From the NCBI RefSeq assembly GCF_014764405.1, contig NZ_CP061725.1:992001-1056000 (forward strand): a stretch of 64,000 bases of DNA. Direction: 5' to 3'. Numbering within the stretch: position 1 is the first letter of the stretch; each line of letters opens with the position of its first letter. A model generated the notes under the pieces. It did not search any database. It was not told the origin of the DNA and worked only from the letters and a program-made list of their open reading frames with translations. The DNA comes from Micromonospora craniellae. Its GTDB lineage: Bacteria; Actinomycetota; Actinomycetes; Mycobacteriales; Micromonosporaceae. Of this stretch, positions 17,510-27,166 are shown piece by piece. Position numbers and translations under genes: made by a program.

Positions 17510-17980
17510 ATGGCGTCGCCGGAGTTCGAGGACGGTCCGTTGAGCGGGTACCCGTCGGCACTGCGGCCGTTGACGCACGACCTCGTCGCGGCCGTGTTGG
17601 CGCACCGTGGGCACCCGGTGACCGCCGACGCCGGGGGTGCGCTGGTCGGCCGGTGGGCCGACGGCCACATCTGGTTCCTGCGCGCCGGGGACGACGGCGA
17701 GATCCTCCAGGTACGCACCGTCGCCACGCGCGCCTTCGACGTCGAGGAGGTCGCCCGGCTGCACGAGTTCTGCAACACCTGGAACCACGACCGGTACTGG
17801 CCCAAGGCGTTCGTGCACGTCGACGACGCCCGCCGGGCACGGGTCTGCGGCGAGGTGATCACCGACCTGGAACGCGGCGTCACCCCGCACCAACTCGACC
17901 GGCTGCTGGACCGGGGCATCTCCACCGGCCGCCGGCTGGCCGCCGAGGTGGGTCGGCTCGTCGGCGTGGAGCGTCCGTGA
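17510..17980 (+). CDS. YbjN domain-containing protein
   Basis: 156 aa from the ATG at 17510, preceded by GGAAGGG. The body is one YbjN/type III secretion chaperone-like alpha/beta domain: LVGRWADGHIWFLRAG, GEILQVRTVATRAF, and the core HEFCNTWNHDRYWPKAFVHV. The next gene, which it overlaps by four bases, ends in a domain with the same blocks, so the two are related and co-translated. YbjN proteins are thought to act as protein-binding adaptors or chaperones. The specific role here is unknown; ftsK is divergent from it. Confidence 0.82.
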   Translation: MASPEFEDGPLSGYPSALRPLTHDLVAAVLAHRGHPVTADAGGALVGRWADGHIWFLRAGDDGEILQVRTVATRAFDVEEVARLHEFCNTWNHDRYWPKAFVHVDDARRARVCGEVITDLERGVTPHQLDRLLDRGISTGRRLAAEVGRLVGVERP

Positions 17981-19665
17981 CCGGGCGGCGTACCGGCCCC
18001 GGACGTGGCCGGCAGCGCAGCCGCACCGCACCGCCGGCGTCCGGCGAGCGACCCGCCGACGCGCTGCACGCCGCGCGGGACATGCCGGACGGCGAACCAC
18101 GGATCACCGAGCTGGAGCGCGTCGCCGCCCTCGCCGAGGCCACCGGTGACACCGCCACCGCGCGGTCCGCCTGGTCCGAACTGGTCGAGACGCACCTGCG
18201 CGGCGGTGAGCGGTGGCGGCTGTTCGAGCCCGTCCGGCGGTGTCTCGCCGCCGCCCGCGCTCGGCCGACCCCCGGCGGCCCCGACGACGAGACGCTGCGC
18301 CGCTACCGCCGGTACGCCGTCGAAGCCCTGCTCGGCACCCCCCGCATCGGTCTGGACCAGGCCGCCGACCTGCTCGACACCCGCACGGAGGTCGGGGTGA
18401 AGGCGGCGGTCGGGGACGGTGCGGACGCGGTGGTGGCACAGGTGCGCTGCCGGATCGCCGACCACCTCGGCGACGAGCCCGCCGCCCGGCACTGGCTACG
18501 CCGGTGGCAGGCCGTGCCCGCCGACCCGGCCGCCGGTTGTCCCGACTGCCTGCCGGTACGCCAGGCCGAACTGCTCGCCGGGTGGGGCGACTGGACGGAG
18601 GCGTGCGCCGTGGTCGCGTCCGTCCTGGACGGCCCCGACGGCTGCACCGCCCAGCCCGAAGCGGCCCTGACCGGCGCACTGCTGCCCTGGCTACGGGCCG
18701 GCGAGACGCACCGGGCGGCCCGCGCCCACGTACGGGCGTACCGTCGGCACCGGGTCGAACCCGACGGGTTCGGCCACCTTGCCACCCACCTGCGCTTCTG
18801 TGCCCTCGGCGGGCACCTCGGGCGCGGGCTGGCGATCCTGGTCGAGCAGCTGCCCCGGTTGGACCAGCCACACGACGACCGGTCGGTGATGGAGTTCGCC
18901 ACGGCCGGCGCGTTGGTCTGCGCGTGCGCCGACGCCGACCGGACGGTACTCCGCCCGGCCTACCGGGGACGACCGGCGGCGCAGGTCACGGTGAGCGCGC
19001 TCGGCGCCGAACTGCTCGCCGTCGCCACCGCGCTGGCCGGCAGTTTCGACGCCCGCAACGGCACCGGGCACCAGTCCGGCCGGATCGCCGCCTGGCTGGC
19101 CGAACGGCCGCTGGCCGAGCCGGTGCCGCTGCCCGCCGAGGACGAGATCGAGCCGGACGACGAGCCGTGGCCCGGCGACGCCGCGACGACCGGGTCCGAG
19201 GACGGCGGGACCGGGGCCGAGGTCACGGCGGGCGGTGGAGTCGATCGGTCGGCGGACGAGATCGGCGCGTTGACCGTGACGATGATCACCGAGGCGCTGG
19301 ATCGGCGGGGCGACGGGTACACCCTGGATCCCACCGGCACCGTCCTCGGGCGGTGGGGCGACGCGGTGATCCAGTTCCGGCGGACCGGGGAACACGGCGA
19401 GATCCTGCATGCCCGGGTGGTCGCCGGTCGCCGGTTGCCGGCGGCCCGGCGCGCCGAGGCGTACGCGTTCTGCAACGGGTGGAACCGCGACCGGCTGCTG
19501 CCCACCGCGTACGTGCACGATCCGGGCGTGGGTGAACTGGTGCTGGCCGGCGAGGTGACCACCGACCTGGCGTACGGGGTCGCCCCGGCACAGGTCACGG
19601 TGCTGGTGGACGCGGCGGTCCGCACCGGGGTCGCGTACGCGGAGGCGGTCGCCGCCCTGCCGTGA
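17977..19665 (+). CDS. Helical-repeat protein with C-terminal YbjN domain
   Basis: 562 aa, GTG start overlapping the stop of the first YbjN gene. Residues about 30-390 are all-helical with TPR-like spacing (LERVAALAEATGD...A, LAGWGDWTEACAVV, FCALGGHLGRGLAIL) and contain a CPDC pair near residue 188. An acidic linker (about 385-420, many Asp/Glu/Gly) joins to a C-terminal YbjN domain with GEILHARVVAGRRL and FCNGWNRDRLLPTAYVHD, aligned to the same blocks of the preceding protein. The arrangement looks like a scaffold whose YbjN end could pair with the stand-alone one. No known function. Confidence 0.8.
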   Translation: MTGRRTGPGRGRQRSRTAPPASGERPADALHAARDMPDGEPRITELERVAALAEATGDTATARSAWSELVETHLRGGERWRLFEPVRRCLAAARARPTPGGPDDETLRRYRRYAVEALLGTPRIGLDQAADLLDTRTEVGVKAAVGDGADAVVAQVRCRIADHLGDEPAARHWLRRWQAVPADPAAGCPDCLPVRQAELLAGWGDWTEACAVVASVLDGPDGCTAQPEAALTGALLPWLRAGETHRAARAHVRAYRRHRVEPDGFGHLATHLRFCALGGHLGRGLAILVEQLPRLDQPHDDRSVMEFATAGALVCACADADRTVLRPAYRGRPAAQVTVSALGAELLAVATALAGSFDARNGTGHQSGRIAAWLAERPLAEPVPLPAEDEIEPDDEPWPGDAATTGSEDGGTGAEVTAGGGVDRSADEIGALTVTMITEALDRRGDGYTLDPTGTVLGRWGDAVIQFRRTGEHGEILHARVVAGRRLPAARRAEAYAFCNGWNRDRLLPTAYVHDPGVGELVLAGEVTTDLAYGVAPAQVTVLVDAAVRTGVAYAEAVAALP

Positions 19666-19671
19666 CGGCGA

Positions 19672-19706
19672 CGGCCCGGCCGGACGTGACACGTCCGACC
19701 GGGCCG
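19672..19706. terminator. Bidirectional terminator hairpin
   Basis: GGCCCGG-C-CGGACGTG / CACGTCCG-A-CCGGGCC inverted repeat with a very short loop, between the convergent YbjN gene (+) and the protease gene (-). Only one internal mismatch. Confidence 0.7.
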
Positions 19707-19714
19707 CCGGCAGA

Positions 19715-20899
19715 TCAGCGCCGGCTGCCCAACGTGGCGAAGTTCTGCGTGGTGAGCAGGGTCAGGCTGTTGCGTTGCAGGATCTCGTTCACCGGCTGGT
19801 AGAACGTCGTGCCACCGCGTACGCAGTCGCCCGAGCCGCCGGAGGTGACGCCCTGTGCCTGGTTGCCCGAGATCCACGAGCCGCCCGAGTCGCCGGGCTC
19901 CGCGCAGACGTTCGTCCGGACCAGCCCGCTGACCAGGCCCTCCGGGTAGCGGACGGTGGCGTTACGCGCCAGCACGGTGCCGCAACGCACGCCGGTGGTG
20001 GAGCCGGAACGGCAGATCGACGACCCGGCCGGCACCTCCCGTGAACCGGCGACCCGGGCGATGCCACCCCGGAAGTCGGTCACCTCGGGCAGCACCCGGG
20101 TGTTCTGGTTGACCTGCACGAAGGCCCAGTCGTCGCCGGGGAAGGAGGAGGCCCGGAAAACACCCTGCACCTCGCCGTCCGGGCCGGAGGTGCGGGCACC
20201 GACCCGGCCGCAGTGCCCGGCGGTCACGTAGCCGCCGACCACCGCGAAACCGACCGAGCAGCGGCCGGAACCGACGAAGAACGGCTCGCCGCCACGGACG
20301 TCGGCGAAGAGTCGCGGCTGCTCCTCGGTGGCCATCCGGACCGCCTGCCGGGGTACGCCCGCACGGGCCACGAACCGCCAGCCGGCGTCTTCGGCGCCCG
20401 GAGCGGCGAGCACCACCACGCTGTTGGTGGCCACGTCGACGTACCAGCCGGAGACGTTCCCGGCCCGCCCGGCGGTGCGGTCCATCCGGGTCTTGAGCGC
20501 GTCGAGCTGCCCGACGCCGCGCTCCACCACCTTCGGCACCGCGCCGGTGGCGCGTACCCGCTGGGCCTGGGCCGCGTCGGCGACCGCGACGTTGAGCTGG
20601 CCGCCGTCGGCGCTCAGCCAGCTACCGGCGTAGTCGCCGCCGAGGTCCGACCGGAGCTGGTCGACGACCCCGCTCGCCCAGCGTTCGGTCTTCAGCCGCG
20701 CCGCGACCTGCGCCTGGTCCAGCCCCAGGTCGCGCCGCATGGCCTCGACCACCTCGGCGTCGACGCCCTCCACCGCCTGGGCGGTCGGCGCGGCGTTCGG
20801 CGCGCTGTCGTCACCGGCGAACGACGGCAGGGCCACCGCCGCCGCCGCGCCCACCGCCGCCACCACGACACCGATGGCTGTCAATCGTCTGCGGTCCAT
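19715..20899 (-). CDS. Secreted S1E (streptogrisin/alpha-lytic type) serine protease with propeptide
   Basis: 394-aa preproenzyme. Signal peptide: MDRRRLTAIGVVVAAVGAAA, with cleavage likely near residue 29. Residues about 45-195 form the alpha-lytic-protease propeptide that folds the enzyme. The mature domain has the catalytic triad H229 (TAGHC), D257 (PGDDWAF) and S338 (EPGDSGGSW), and six cysteines that can pair as in streptogrisins (C214/C230, C296/C306, C332 and a late one). The S1 pocket ends with TSGGSGDC. It sits between ftsK/YbjN and rnj, where it interrupts the core block and looks like an accessory gene. Confidence 0.9.
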   Translation of the reverse strand: MDRRRLTAIGVVVAAVGAAAAVALPSFAGDDSAPNAAPTAQAVEGVDAEVVEAMRRDLGLDQAQVAARLKTERWASGVVDQLRSDLGGDYAGSWLSADGGQLNVAVADAAQAQRVRATGAVPKVVERGVGQLDALKTRMDRTAGRAGNVSGWYVDVATNSVVVLAAPGAEDAGWRFVARAGVPRQAVRMATEEQPRLFADVRGGEPFFVGSGRCSVGFAVVGGYVTAGHCGRVGARTSGPDGEVQGVFRASSFPGDDWAFVQVNQNTRVLPEVTDFRGGIARVAGSREVPAGSSICRSGSTTGVRCGTVLARNATVRYPEGLVSGLVRTNVCAEPGDSGGSWISGNQAQGVTSGGSGDCVRGGTTFYQPVNEILQRNSLTLLTTQNFATLGSRR

Positions 20900-20970
20900 C
20901 CGCCATGCTCCTCCCGGCCGGCGCGGGGCACGCCTGCCGGATCGGAGTACGGGCGGATAGACCGAACGGT

Positions 20971-22662
<1,692 letters not shown>

Positions 22663-22714
22663 GCGTTCACCTCATTCTGCGACGCCGTCACCCGGCGTCC
22701 GTCGTGTCGTTTGA

Positions 22715-23641
22715 TCATTCGGGCAGCGGTAGCCCCGCCGCCGCACAGTCGGCGCGCAGCTGGGCGAGCTGGTCTTCGGTGGCGTCCACCAGCGGCGACC
22801 GGACCGGACCGGCGGGCAGCTTCGACGCGTTCAGGCCCGCCTTGACCAGGATCGTGCCCTGGGTGCGGAAGATCCCGGTGAACAGCGGCAGCAGCCGACG
22901 GTGCAGGGCCAGCGCGGTGGCCATGTCCCCCGCGTCGTACGCCTCGATCATCCGCTTGGTGTCGACACCGCTGAAGTGCGTCGAGGTGCCGACCACACCG
23001 ACGCAGCCGACCGACAGCGCGGGCAGCGTGGAGGCGTCGTCGCCGCTGTAGTACGCCAGCTCCGTCCGGCTGGTCACCCAGCTCGTGGCGGTCAGGTCAC
23101 CCTTGGCGTCCTTGACCGCGACGATGCGGCCGTGCTCGGCGAGCCGGACCAGCGTCTCGGTCTCGATCGGCACCCCGGCGCGGTGCGGGATGTCGTAGAG
23201 CATCACCGGCAGGCCACTGGAGTCGGCTACCTCGGTGAAGTGACGCAGCAACCCGGCCTGCGGCGGCTTGTTGTAGTACGGGGTCACCACCAGCAGCCCG
23301 TGCGCACCGGCCTTCTCCGCGGCAGCGGCCAGCTCGACGGTGTGCCGGGTGTCGTTCGTACCGACCCCCGCCACCACCCGGGCCCGCTCACCGACGGTCT
23401 CCACCACGGTCCGGATCAAGCGTTCCTTCTCCGCGTCCGTGGTGGTCGGCGACTCGCCGGTGGTGCCGTTGACCACCAGCGCGTCGTTGCCCTGCTCGGT
23501 CACGAGGTGGTCCGCAAGTCGCGCGGCACCGTCGAGGTCGAGCGCACCGTCGGTGGTGAACGGGGTCACCATCGCGGTGAGCACTCGCCCAAAGGGCCGG
23601 GAGGCCGCCCGGACCGGTGTGTCAAGGTGGTCGTGCGTCAT
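22715..23641 (-). CDS. dapA: 4-hydroxy-tetrahydrodipicolinate synthase
   Basis: 308-aa class I aldolase-fold enzyme that condenses pyruvate with aspartate semialdehyde, the first committed step to diaminopimelate and lysine. Visible signatures are NGTTGESPTT (substrate Thr pair), the catalytic tyrosine in MLYDIPHRAGV and the Schiff-base lysine in VAVKDAKGDL. Together with dapB at 29.4 kb and between thyX and rnj, this reproduces conserved actinobacterial order. Confidence 0.95.
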   Translation of the reverse strand: MTHDHLDTPVRAASRPFGRVLTAMVTPFTTDGALDLDGAARLADHLVTEQGNDALVVNGTTGESPTTTDAEKERLIRTVVETVGERARVVAGVGTNDTRHTVELAAAAEKAGAHGLLVVTPYYNKPPQAGLLRHFTEVADSSGLPVMLYDIPHRAGVPIETETLVRLAEHGRIVAVKDAKGDLTATSWVTSRTELAYYSGDDASTLPALSVGCVGVVGTSTHFSGVDTKRMIEAYDAGDMATALALHRRLLPLFTGIFRTQGTILVKAGLNASKLPAGPVRSPLVDATEDQLAQLRADCAAAGLPLPE

Positions 23642-23720
23642 GGTGACAACCTAGCGGACGGCCGGCGGTCGGCCGCCGGGGAAGGCCTCAGGACCCCTCA
23701 GGGTGCGGGGGCTCTCCCAC

Positions 23721-24473
23721 TCAGGATGCCGCGATGTGCGGGCTCGCCGCCACCTCAGTGCCATCGGCGAGAGTCGAGACGACGAAATCGGCGAACACGT
23801 TCGGCGCCACCCGCTGCAACTGCCGCAGGCACTCCACCGCCAGCTCACGGATCTCCACGTCGGCGTGCTCGGTGGCCCGCATCCCGATGAAGTGCCGCCA
23901 GGCCCGGTAGTTGCCGGTCACCACGATCCGCGTCTCGGTGGCGTTCGGCAGCACCGCCCGCGCCGCCTGCCGGGCCTGCTTGCGCCGCAACGTCGGGTTG
24001 GGCTCGTCGGCGAAGTGCCGCTCCAGCCCCTCCAACAACTCGTTGTACGCCCGCACACTCGCCTCGGCCGCCTCGACGAACCGCTTGTGCAGCTCCGGGT
24101 CCTCGGCGATCACCCTCGGCTCGACCATCGCCGCGTCCCGCTCCGGCACGTACCGCTGCGACAACTGCGAGTACGAGAAGTGCCGGTGCCGGATCAGCTC
24201 GTGCGTGAAGGACCGGGAGACCCCGCTGAAGTAGAAGCTCACCGACCCGTGCTCCAGCACCGAGAGGTGCCCGACCTCCAGGATGTGCGCGAGGTAGCCG
24301 GCGTTGGTCGCGGTCGCCGGATTCGGCTTCTTCCAACTCTGATAGCAGGCCCGTCCGGCGAACTCCGCGAGCGCCTGTCCGCCGTCCGCGTCAGTCGACC
24401 ACGGCACGTCCTCCGGCGGGTCGAAGTGGGTCCACGCGATCAGCTTGACCTGGGGCTGCACCATCTCCGGCAT
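23721..24473 (-). CDS. thyX: Flavin-dependent thymidylate synthase
   Basis: 250 aa. The ThyX signature [13 protein letters not shown] is intact, with the FAD/dUMP residues [19 protein letters not shown] downstream, and the protein is colinear with the M. tuberculosis enzyme. The ATG at 24473 has AGGA immediately adjacent, so the second ATG at 24464, where AGGA is nine bases upstream, may be the real start. It uses methylenetetrahydrofolate and FADH2 to make dTMP. A run of G tracts lies in the sense strand 20-45 bases upstream. Confidence 0.95.
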   Translation of the reverse strand: MPEMVQPQVKLIAWTHFDPPEDVPWSTDADGGQALAEFAGRACYQSWKKPNPATATNAGYLAHILEVGHLSVLEHGSVSFYFSGVSRSFTHELIRHRHFSYSQLSQRYVPERDAAMVEPRVIAEDPELHKRFVEAAEASVRAYNELLEGLERHFADEPNPTLRRKQARQAARAVLPNATETRIVVTGNYRAWRHFIGMRATEHADVEIRELAVECLRQLQRVAPNVFADFVVSTLADGTEVAASPHIAAS

Positions 24474-24490
24474 TCCTGCGACTGTAGCGG

Positions 24491-24518
24491 CCCACCCCCA
24501 ACCACCCCCACCCCCCCC
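24491..24518 (-). promoter_or_regulatory. Potential G-quadruplex in the thyX leader
   Basis: On the thyX sense strand four G runs (8, 5, 5 and 3 G) are separated by 1-5 bases, ending about 20 bases before the start codon region. This satisfies the usual G-quadruplex rule and would sit in the 5' leader or promoter. Confidence 0.5.
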
Positions 24519-24530
24519 TGCCGCCGCCGC

Positions 24531-24590
24531 GTTGATCAAGAGGTTTTGGTCACGAGCGAGGACGACGGTGGCGAAAAGCCCTTGATCAAC
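24531..24590. repeat. 60-bp imperfect palindromic element bounded by GTTGATCAAG
   Basis: GTTGATCAAG at 24531-24540 is matched by CTTGATCAAC at 24581-24590, with further pairing of TTTT and AAAA inside. The outer 10 bp are perfectly inverted. A second element built on the same TGATCAAG-GGTTT core lies at 41565-41606. This looks like a small dispersed intergenic repeat family; it may also terminate transcription between DUF2752 and thyX. Confidence 0.55.
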
Positions 24591-24596
24591 TCCATC

Positions 24597-24645
24597 GGGA
24601 GGGGGGTCCGGCGGGGGGCGCTCCGGCGGGGGCGGGGCGGGGGTT
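24597..24645 (+). other. G-run tract on the + strand
   Basis: At least five runs of 4-6 G separated by short spacers, directly downstream of the DUF2752 gene stop. It is the mirror of the C-rich tract at 24491-24518, so the 24531-24590 palindrome is flanked by G-quadruplex-prone tracts on opposite strands. Confidence 0.5.
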
Positions 24646-25298
24646 TAGACGTAGAGGGCGGTGAAGGGGGGCCAGGGGAGGTTGCGGATCACGGTGAAGG
24701 CCAGCCAGGCGCCGAGGAAGCCGCCGACCAGCTTCGGGCCCACGCGCAGCTCGGGCAGGCGCCAGCCGAACGCCTGCTTGCCGGCCCAGGCGACGAAGAA
24801 GTACGCCAGGAAGGGCAGCGCGAAGACGAAGAGGAAGTGGTGTCGGGCGGCGGCCGGCAGGTCGGCGTTCAGGACGTACCAGAGTGCCCGGGTGCCACCG
24901 CAGCCGGGACAGTCCAGCCCGGTGGTGAGCTTGAGCAGGCAGCTGGGCAGCGCGTCCGGGGCGGAGCGGGCGGGGTCGCTGATCAGCGCGTACCCGATGC
25001 CGGCGGCGACACAGCCGACGGCGGCCAGCGGCACCACCCAGCGTGGGGTGCGCGCGTGCAGGCGCGTCACGAGGCGGGTGAGGCGGTCGGGCTCGGCGAT
25101 CGGCGGGTAGTAGCCCGGCGGATAGCCGCCGGGATAGGCGCCCGGGTGGTCGCCGGGCGCCTGCGTCGTGGCTACCGCTCCCGGGTCGCCCGCCGCGACG
25201 GCCGGATCGGGGTGAGCGGGGGTGGCGGGCGCGTGGGGATCGAGGGCGGGCGGGGGTGGCTGGGCGCCCGGTCGGTCAACGCTCGTCACGTTGCTCAC
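24645..25298 (-). CDS. DUF2752 family membrane protein with proline-rich N terminus
   Basis: 217 aa. Residues 1-80 are a disordered Pro/Ala/Gly/Tyr-rich tail (GGYPPGYYPP). The rest has three hydrophobic segments and the DUF2752 hallmark CPGCGGTRA just after the first, with another cysteine at the preceding SCLLKL. Function unknown; the paired cysteines suggest a redox or metal site at the membrane face. Its GTG overlaps the stop of the YcaQ-type gene (GTGA), so it is translated after it. Confidence 0.88.
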   Translation of the reverse strand: MSNVTSVDRPGAQPPPPALDPHAPATPAHPDPAVAAGDPGAVATTQAPGDHPGAYPGGYPPGYYPPIAEPDRLTRLVTRLHARTPRWVVPLAAVGCVAAGIGYALISDPARSAPDALPSCLLKLTTGLDCPGCGGTRALWYVLNADLPAAARHHFLFVFALPFLAYFFVAWAGKQAFGWRLPELRVGPKLVGGFLGAWLAFTVIRNLPWPPFTALYV

Positions 25299-26524
25299 CG
25301 TACACCTGCCACGCCCAGCAGCGCGGCGGCCAGCGGGGCGGCCAGGTCACCGGCGGACGGCGGGGCGACCGCGTCCAGGCCGAGCCAGCCGGCGAGCCGG
25401 TACAGCTCGGCGGCGAGGGCCACGGCGGTCTCCCCGGGATCGGCGCCAGGCTCGACCCAGGCGGCTGGCACCAGCAGCACCCCGGCCTTGCGGTCGGCCT
25501 TGAGGTCGACGCGGGCGGTGAACCGTTCACCCTGGCGAAACGGCAGCACGTAGTAGCCGTACACCCGCTGGGGTGCGGGCACGTAGATCTCGATGCGGTA
25601 GGTGAAGTCGAACAGCCGCTCGGTGCGGGCGCGTTCCCAGATCAGCGGGTCGAAGGGGCTGACCAGGGTGTTGCCGCGTACCCAGCGGGGCAGCCGGGCC
25701 TGCGCGTGCAGCCAGGCCGGCTGGCGCCAGCCGGGCACGGTCACCGGGCGCAACTCCCCGGCCTCGACCAGCTCGGCGACGGCCTGCCGGGCGCCGGCCA
25801 CCGGCAGCCGGAAGTAGTCGCGCAGCTCCACCTCCGCGGCCACACCGAGCGCGCGGGCGGCGACGCCGACGAGCGTGCGGTACGCCTCCGCGTCGGTCAG
25901 CGTGGGTGCGTCGAGCACCTCGGCGGGCAGCACCCGTTCGGGCAGGTCGTAGCGGCGGGCAAAGGAGGTGGTGCGTTCCGCCGCGCACACCTCGCCGGCC
26001 CAGAACAGGTATTCCAGCGCCTGCTTGACCGCCGACCAGTTCCACCCCCAGTTGCCGGTCTCCCGGGGCGCGTCGTGCTCGATCTCGGCCACGGTCAACG
26101 GGCCGCGCGCGGCCACCTCGTCGCGTACCCAGGCCACCAGGGCGGGCTGCTCCCGGGCGATACGGCGCATCCCGCCCCAGGCGTCGCTGTGCGCCCGCGC
26201 CATCCGCCAGCGCAGCGCCGGATGCAGGCCGACCGGCACCAGCGACGCCTCGTGCCCCCAGTACTCGAACAGGTCGCGGGGTCGGCGGTAGGCGGCGGTG
26301 TCGAGCAGCGTCGTCGGATACGGCCCGAGCCGGCTGTAGAGCGGCAGGTAGTGGGCGCGTTGCAGGACGTTCACCGAGTCCATCTGGATCAGCCCCACCC
26401 GGTCGAGCACCCGCCGCAGGTGGCGGCGGGTGGTCGCCCCGGTGGGCATGGGGTCGGCGAAGCCCTGGGCGGCCAGTGCGACACGGCGGGCCTGGGCGAG
26501 CGAGAGCGATTCCGGTGCGACCAT
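25295..26524 (-). CDS. YcaQ/AlkX-type DNA glycosylase (winged-helix family)
   Basis: 409 aa from the ATG at 26524; the open frame extends upstream without coding character. This is the HTH_42 family that unhooks DNA crosslinks and alkylated bases. The catalytic Q-x-D motif of the AlkX/YcaQ branch is visible at Q47-M-D49 (GLIQMDSVNVLQRAHYLPLY), unlike the QxQ of AlkZ. C-terminal signature blocks are SPFDPLIWER, RIEIYVPA and YGYYVLPFRQGER. It is divergent from a GNAT gene, with about 90 bp between them. Confidence 0.88.
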   Translation of the reverse strand: MVAPESLSLAQARRVALAAQGFADPMPTGATTRRHLRRVLDRVGLIQMDSVNVLQRAHYLPLYSRLGPYPTTLLDTAAYRRPRDLFEYWGHEASLVPVGLHPALRWRMARAHSDAWGGMRRIAREQPALVAWVRDEVAARGPLTVAEIEHDAPRETGNWGWNWSAVKQALEYLFWAGEVCAAERTTSFARRYDLPERVLPAEVLDAPTLTDAEAYRTLVGVAARALGVAAEVELRDYFRLPVAGARQAVAELVEAGELRPVTVPGWRQPAWLHAQARLPRWVRGNTLVSPFDPLIWERARTERLFDFTYRIEIYVPAPQRVYGYYVLPFRQGERFTARVDLKADRKAGVLLVPAAWVEPGADPGETAVALAAELYRLAGWLGLDAVAPPSAGDLAAPLAAALLGVAGVR

Positions 26525-26614
26525 CGCAGCGCAGGCTACGTCACCGGTACGACACCGGTACGACACCGGTGCGGACGCTGGACCTGACGCCCCGGGCCGC
26601 CTAGAACTGGAGCC

Positions 26615-27166
26615 ATGCCCACCATCCGTCGGGAGGAACCCGAGGACGCCGAGGCGATCGCCCGGGTGCACGTGAGCGGCTGGCAGGCCGGGTACGCCGG
26701 GATCATGCCGGACGAGGTGCTGGGGCGACTCAACCCGGTGGCCTGGGCACAGCGCCGCCGGGCCCTCGGCACCGCCGACCCGGAGCACCCGTTCACCACG
26801 CTGCTCGCCGAGGTCGACGGGGCCCTGGCCGGGTTCACCACGTTCGGGCCGTATCGCAACAACCAGGACCGGGGCGACCTCGACCCGACGTACGGCGAGG
26901 TCGTGGCGCTCTACGTCGCGCCCGCGCACTGGGGCGACGGCACGGCACCGGCGCTGTTCACGGCCGCGCACGACGGGCTACGGGAACGCGGCTGGTCGGA
27001 GTACCGGGTGTGGGTGCTGGCGGACAACCACCGGGCCCGCCGGTTCTACCAGCGGGCCGGGCTGTCACCGGACGGTGCGGAGTCGACCTATCCGGTGCCA
27101 CTGTCCGGCGGGCGTCCGCCGATCGGGCTGATCGAGTTGCGGTACACCGGCCGCCTCGACGGCTGA
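26615..27166 (+). CDS. GNAT family N-acetyltransferase
   Basis: 183 aa. The N terminus TIRREEPEDAEAIARVHVSGWQ is typical of RimI-like GNATs. The acetyl-CoA loop region (ALYVAPAHWGDGTAPAL) is recognisable, though the usual Q/RxxGxG/A has drifted to HWGDGTA, and VLADNHRARRFYQRAGL is the beta5-alpha4 signature. The substrate is unknown. Its last 102 bp are antisense to the end of the GT87-type gene, so both C termini constrain the same DNA. Confidence 0.85.
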   Translation: MPTIRREEPEDAEAIARVHVSGWQAGYAGIMPDEVLGRLNPVAWAQRRRALGTADPEHPFTTLLAEVDGALAGFTTFGPYRNNQDRGDLDPTYGEVVALYVAPAHWGDGTAPALFTAAHDGLRERGWSEYRVWVLADNHRARRFYQRAGLSPDGAESTYPVPLSGGRPPIGLIELRYTGRLDG

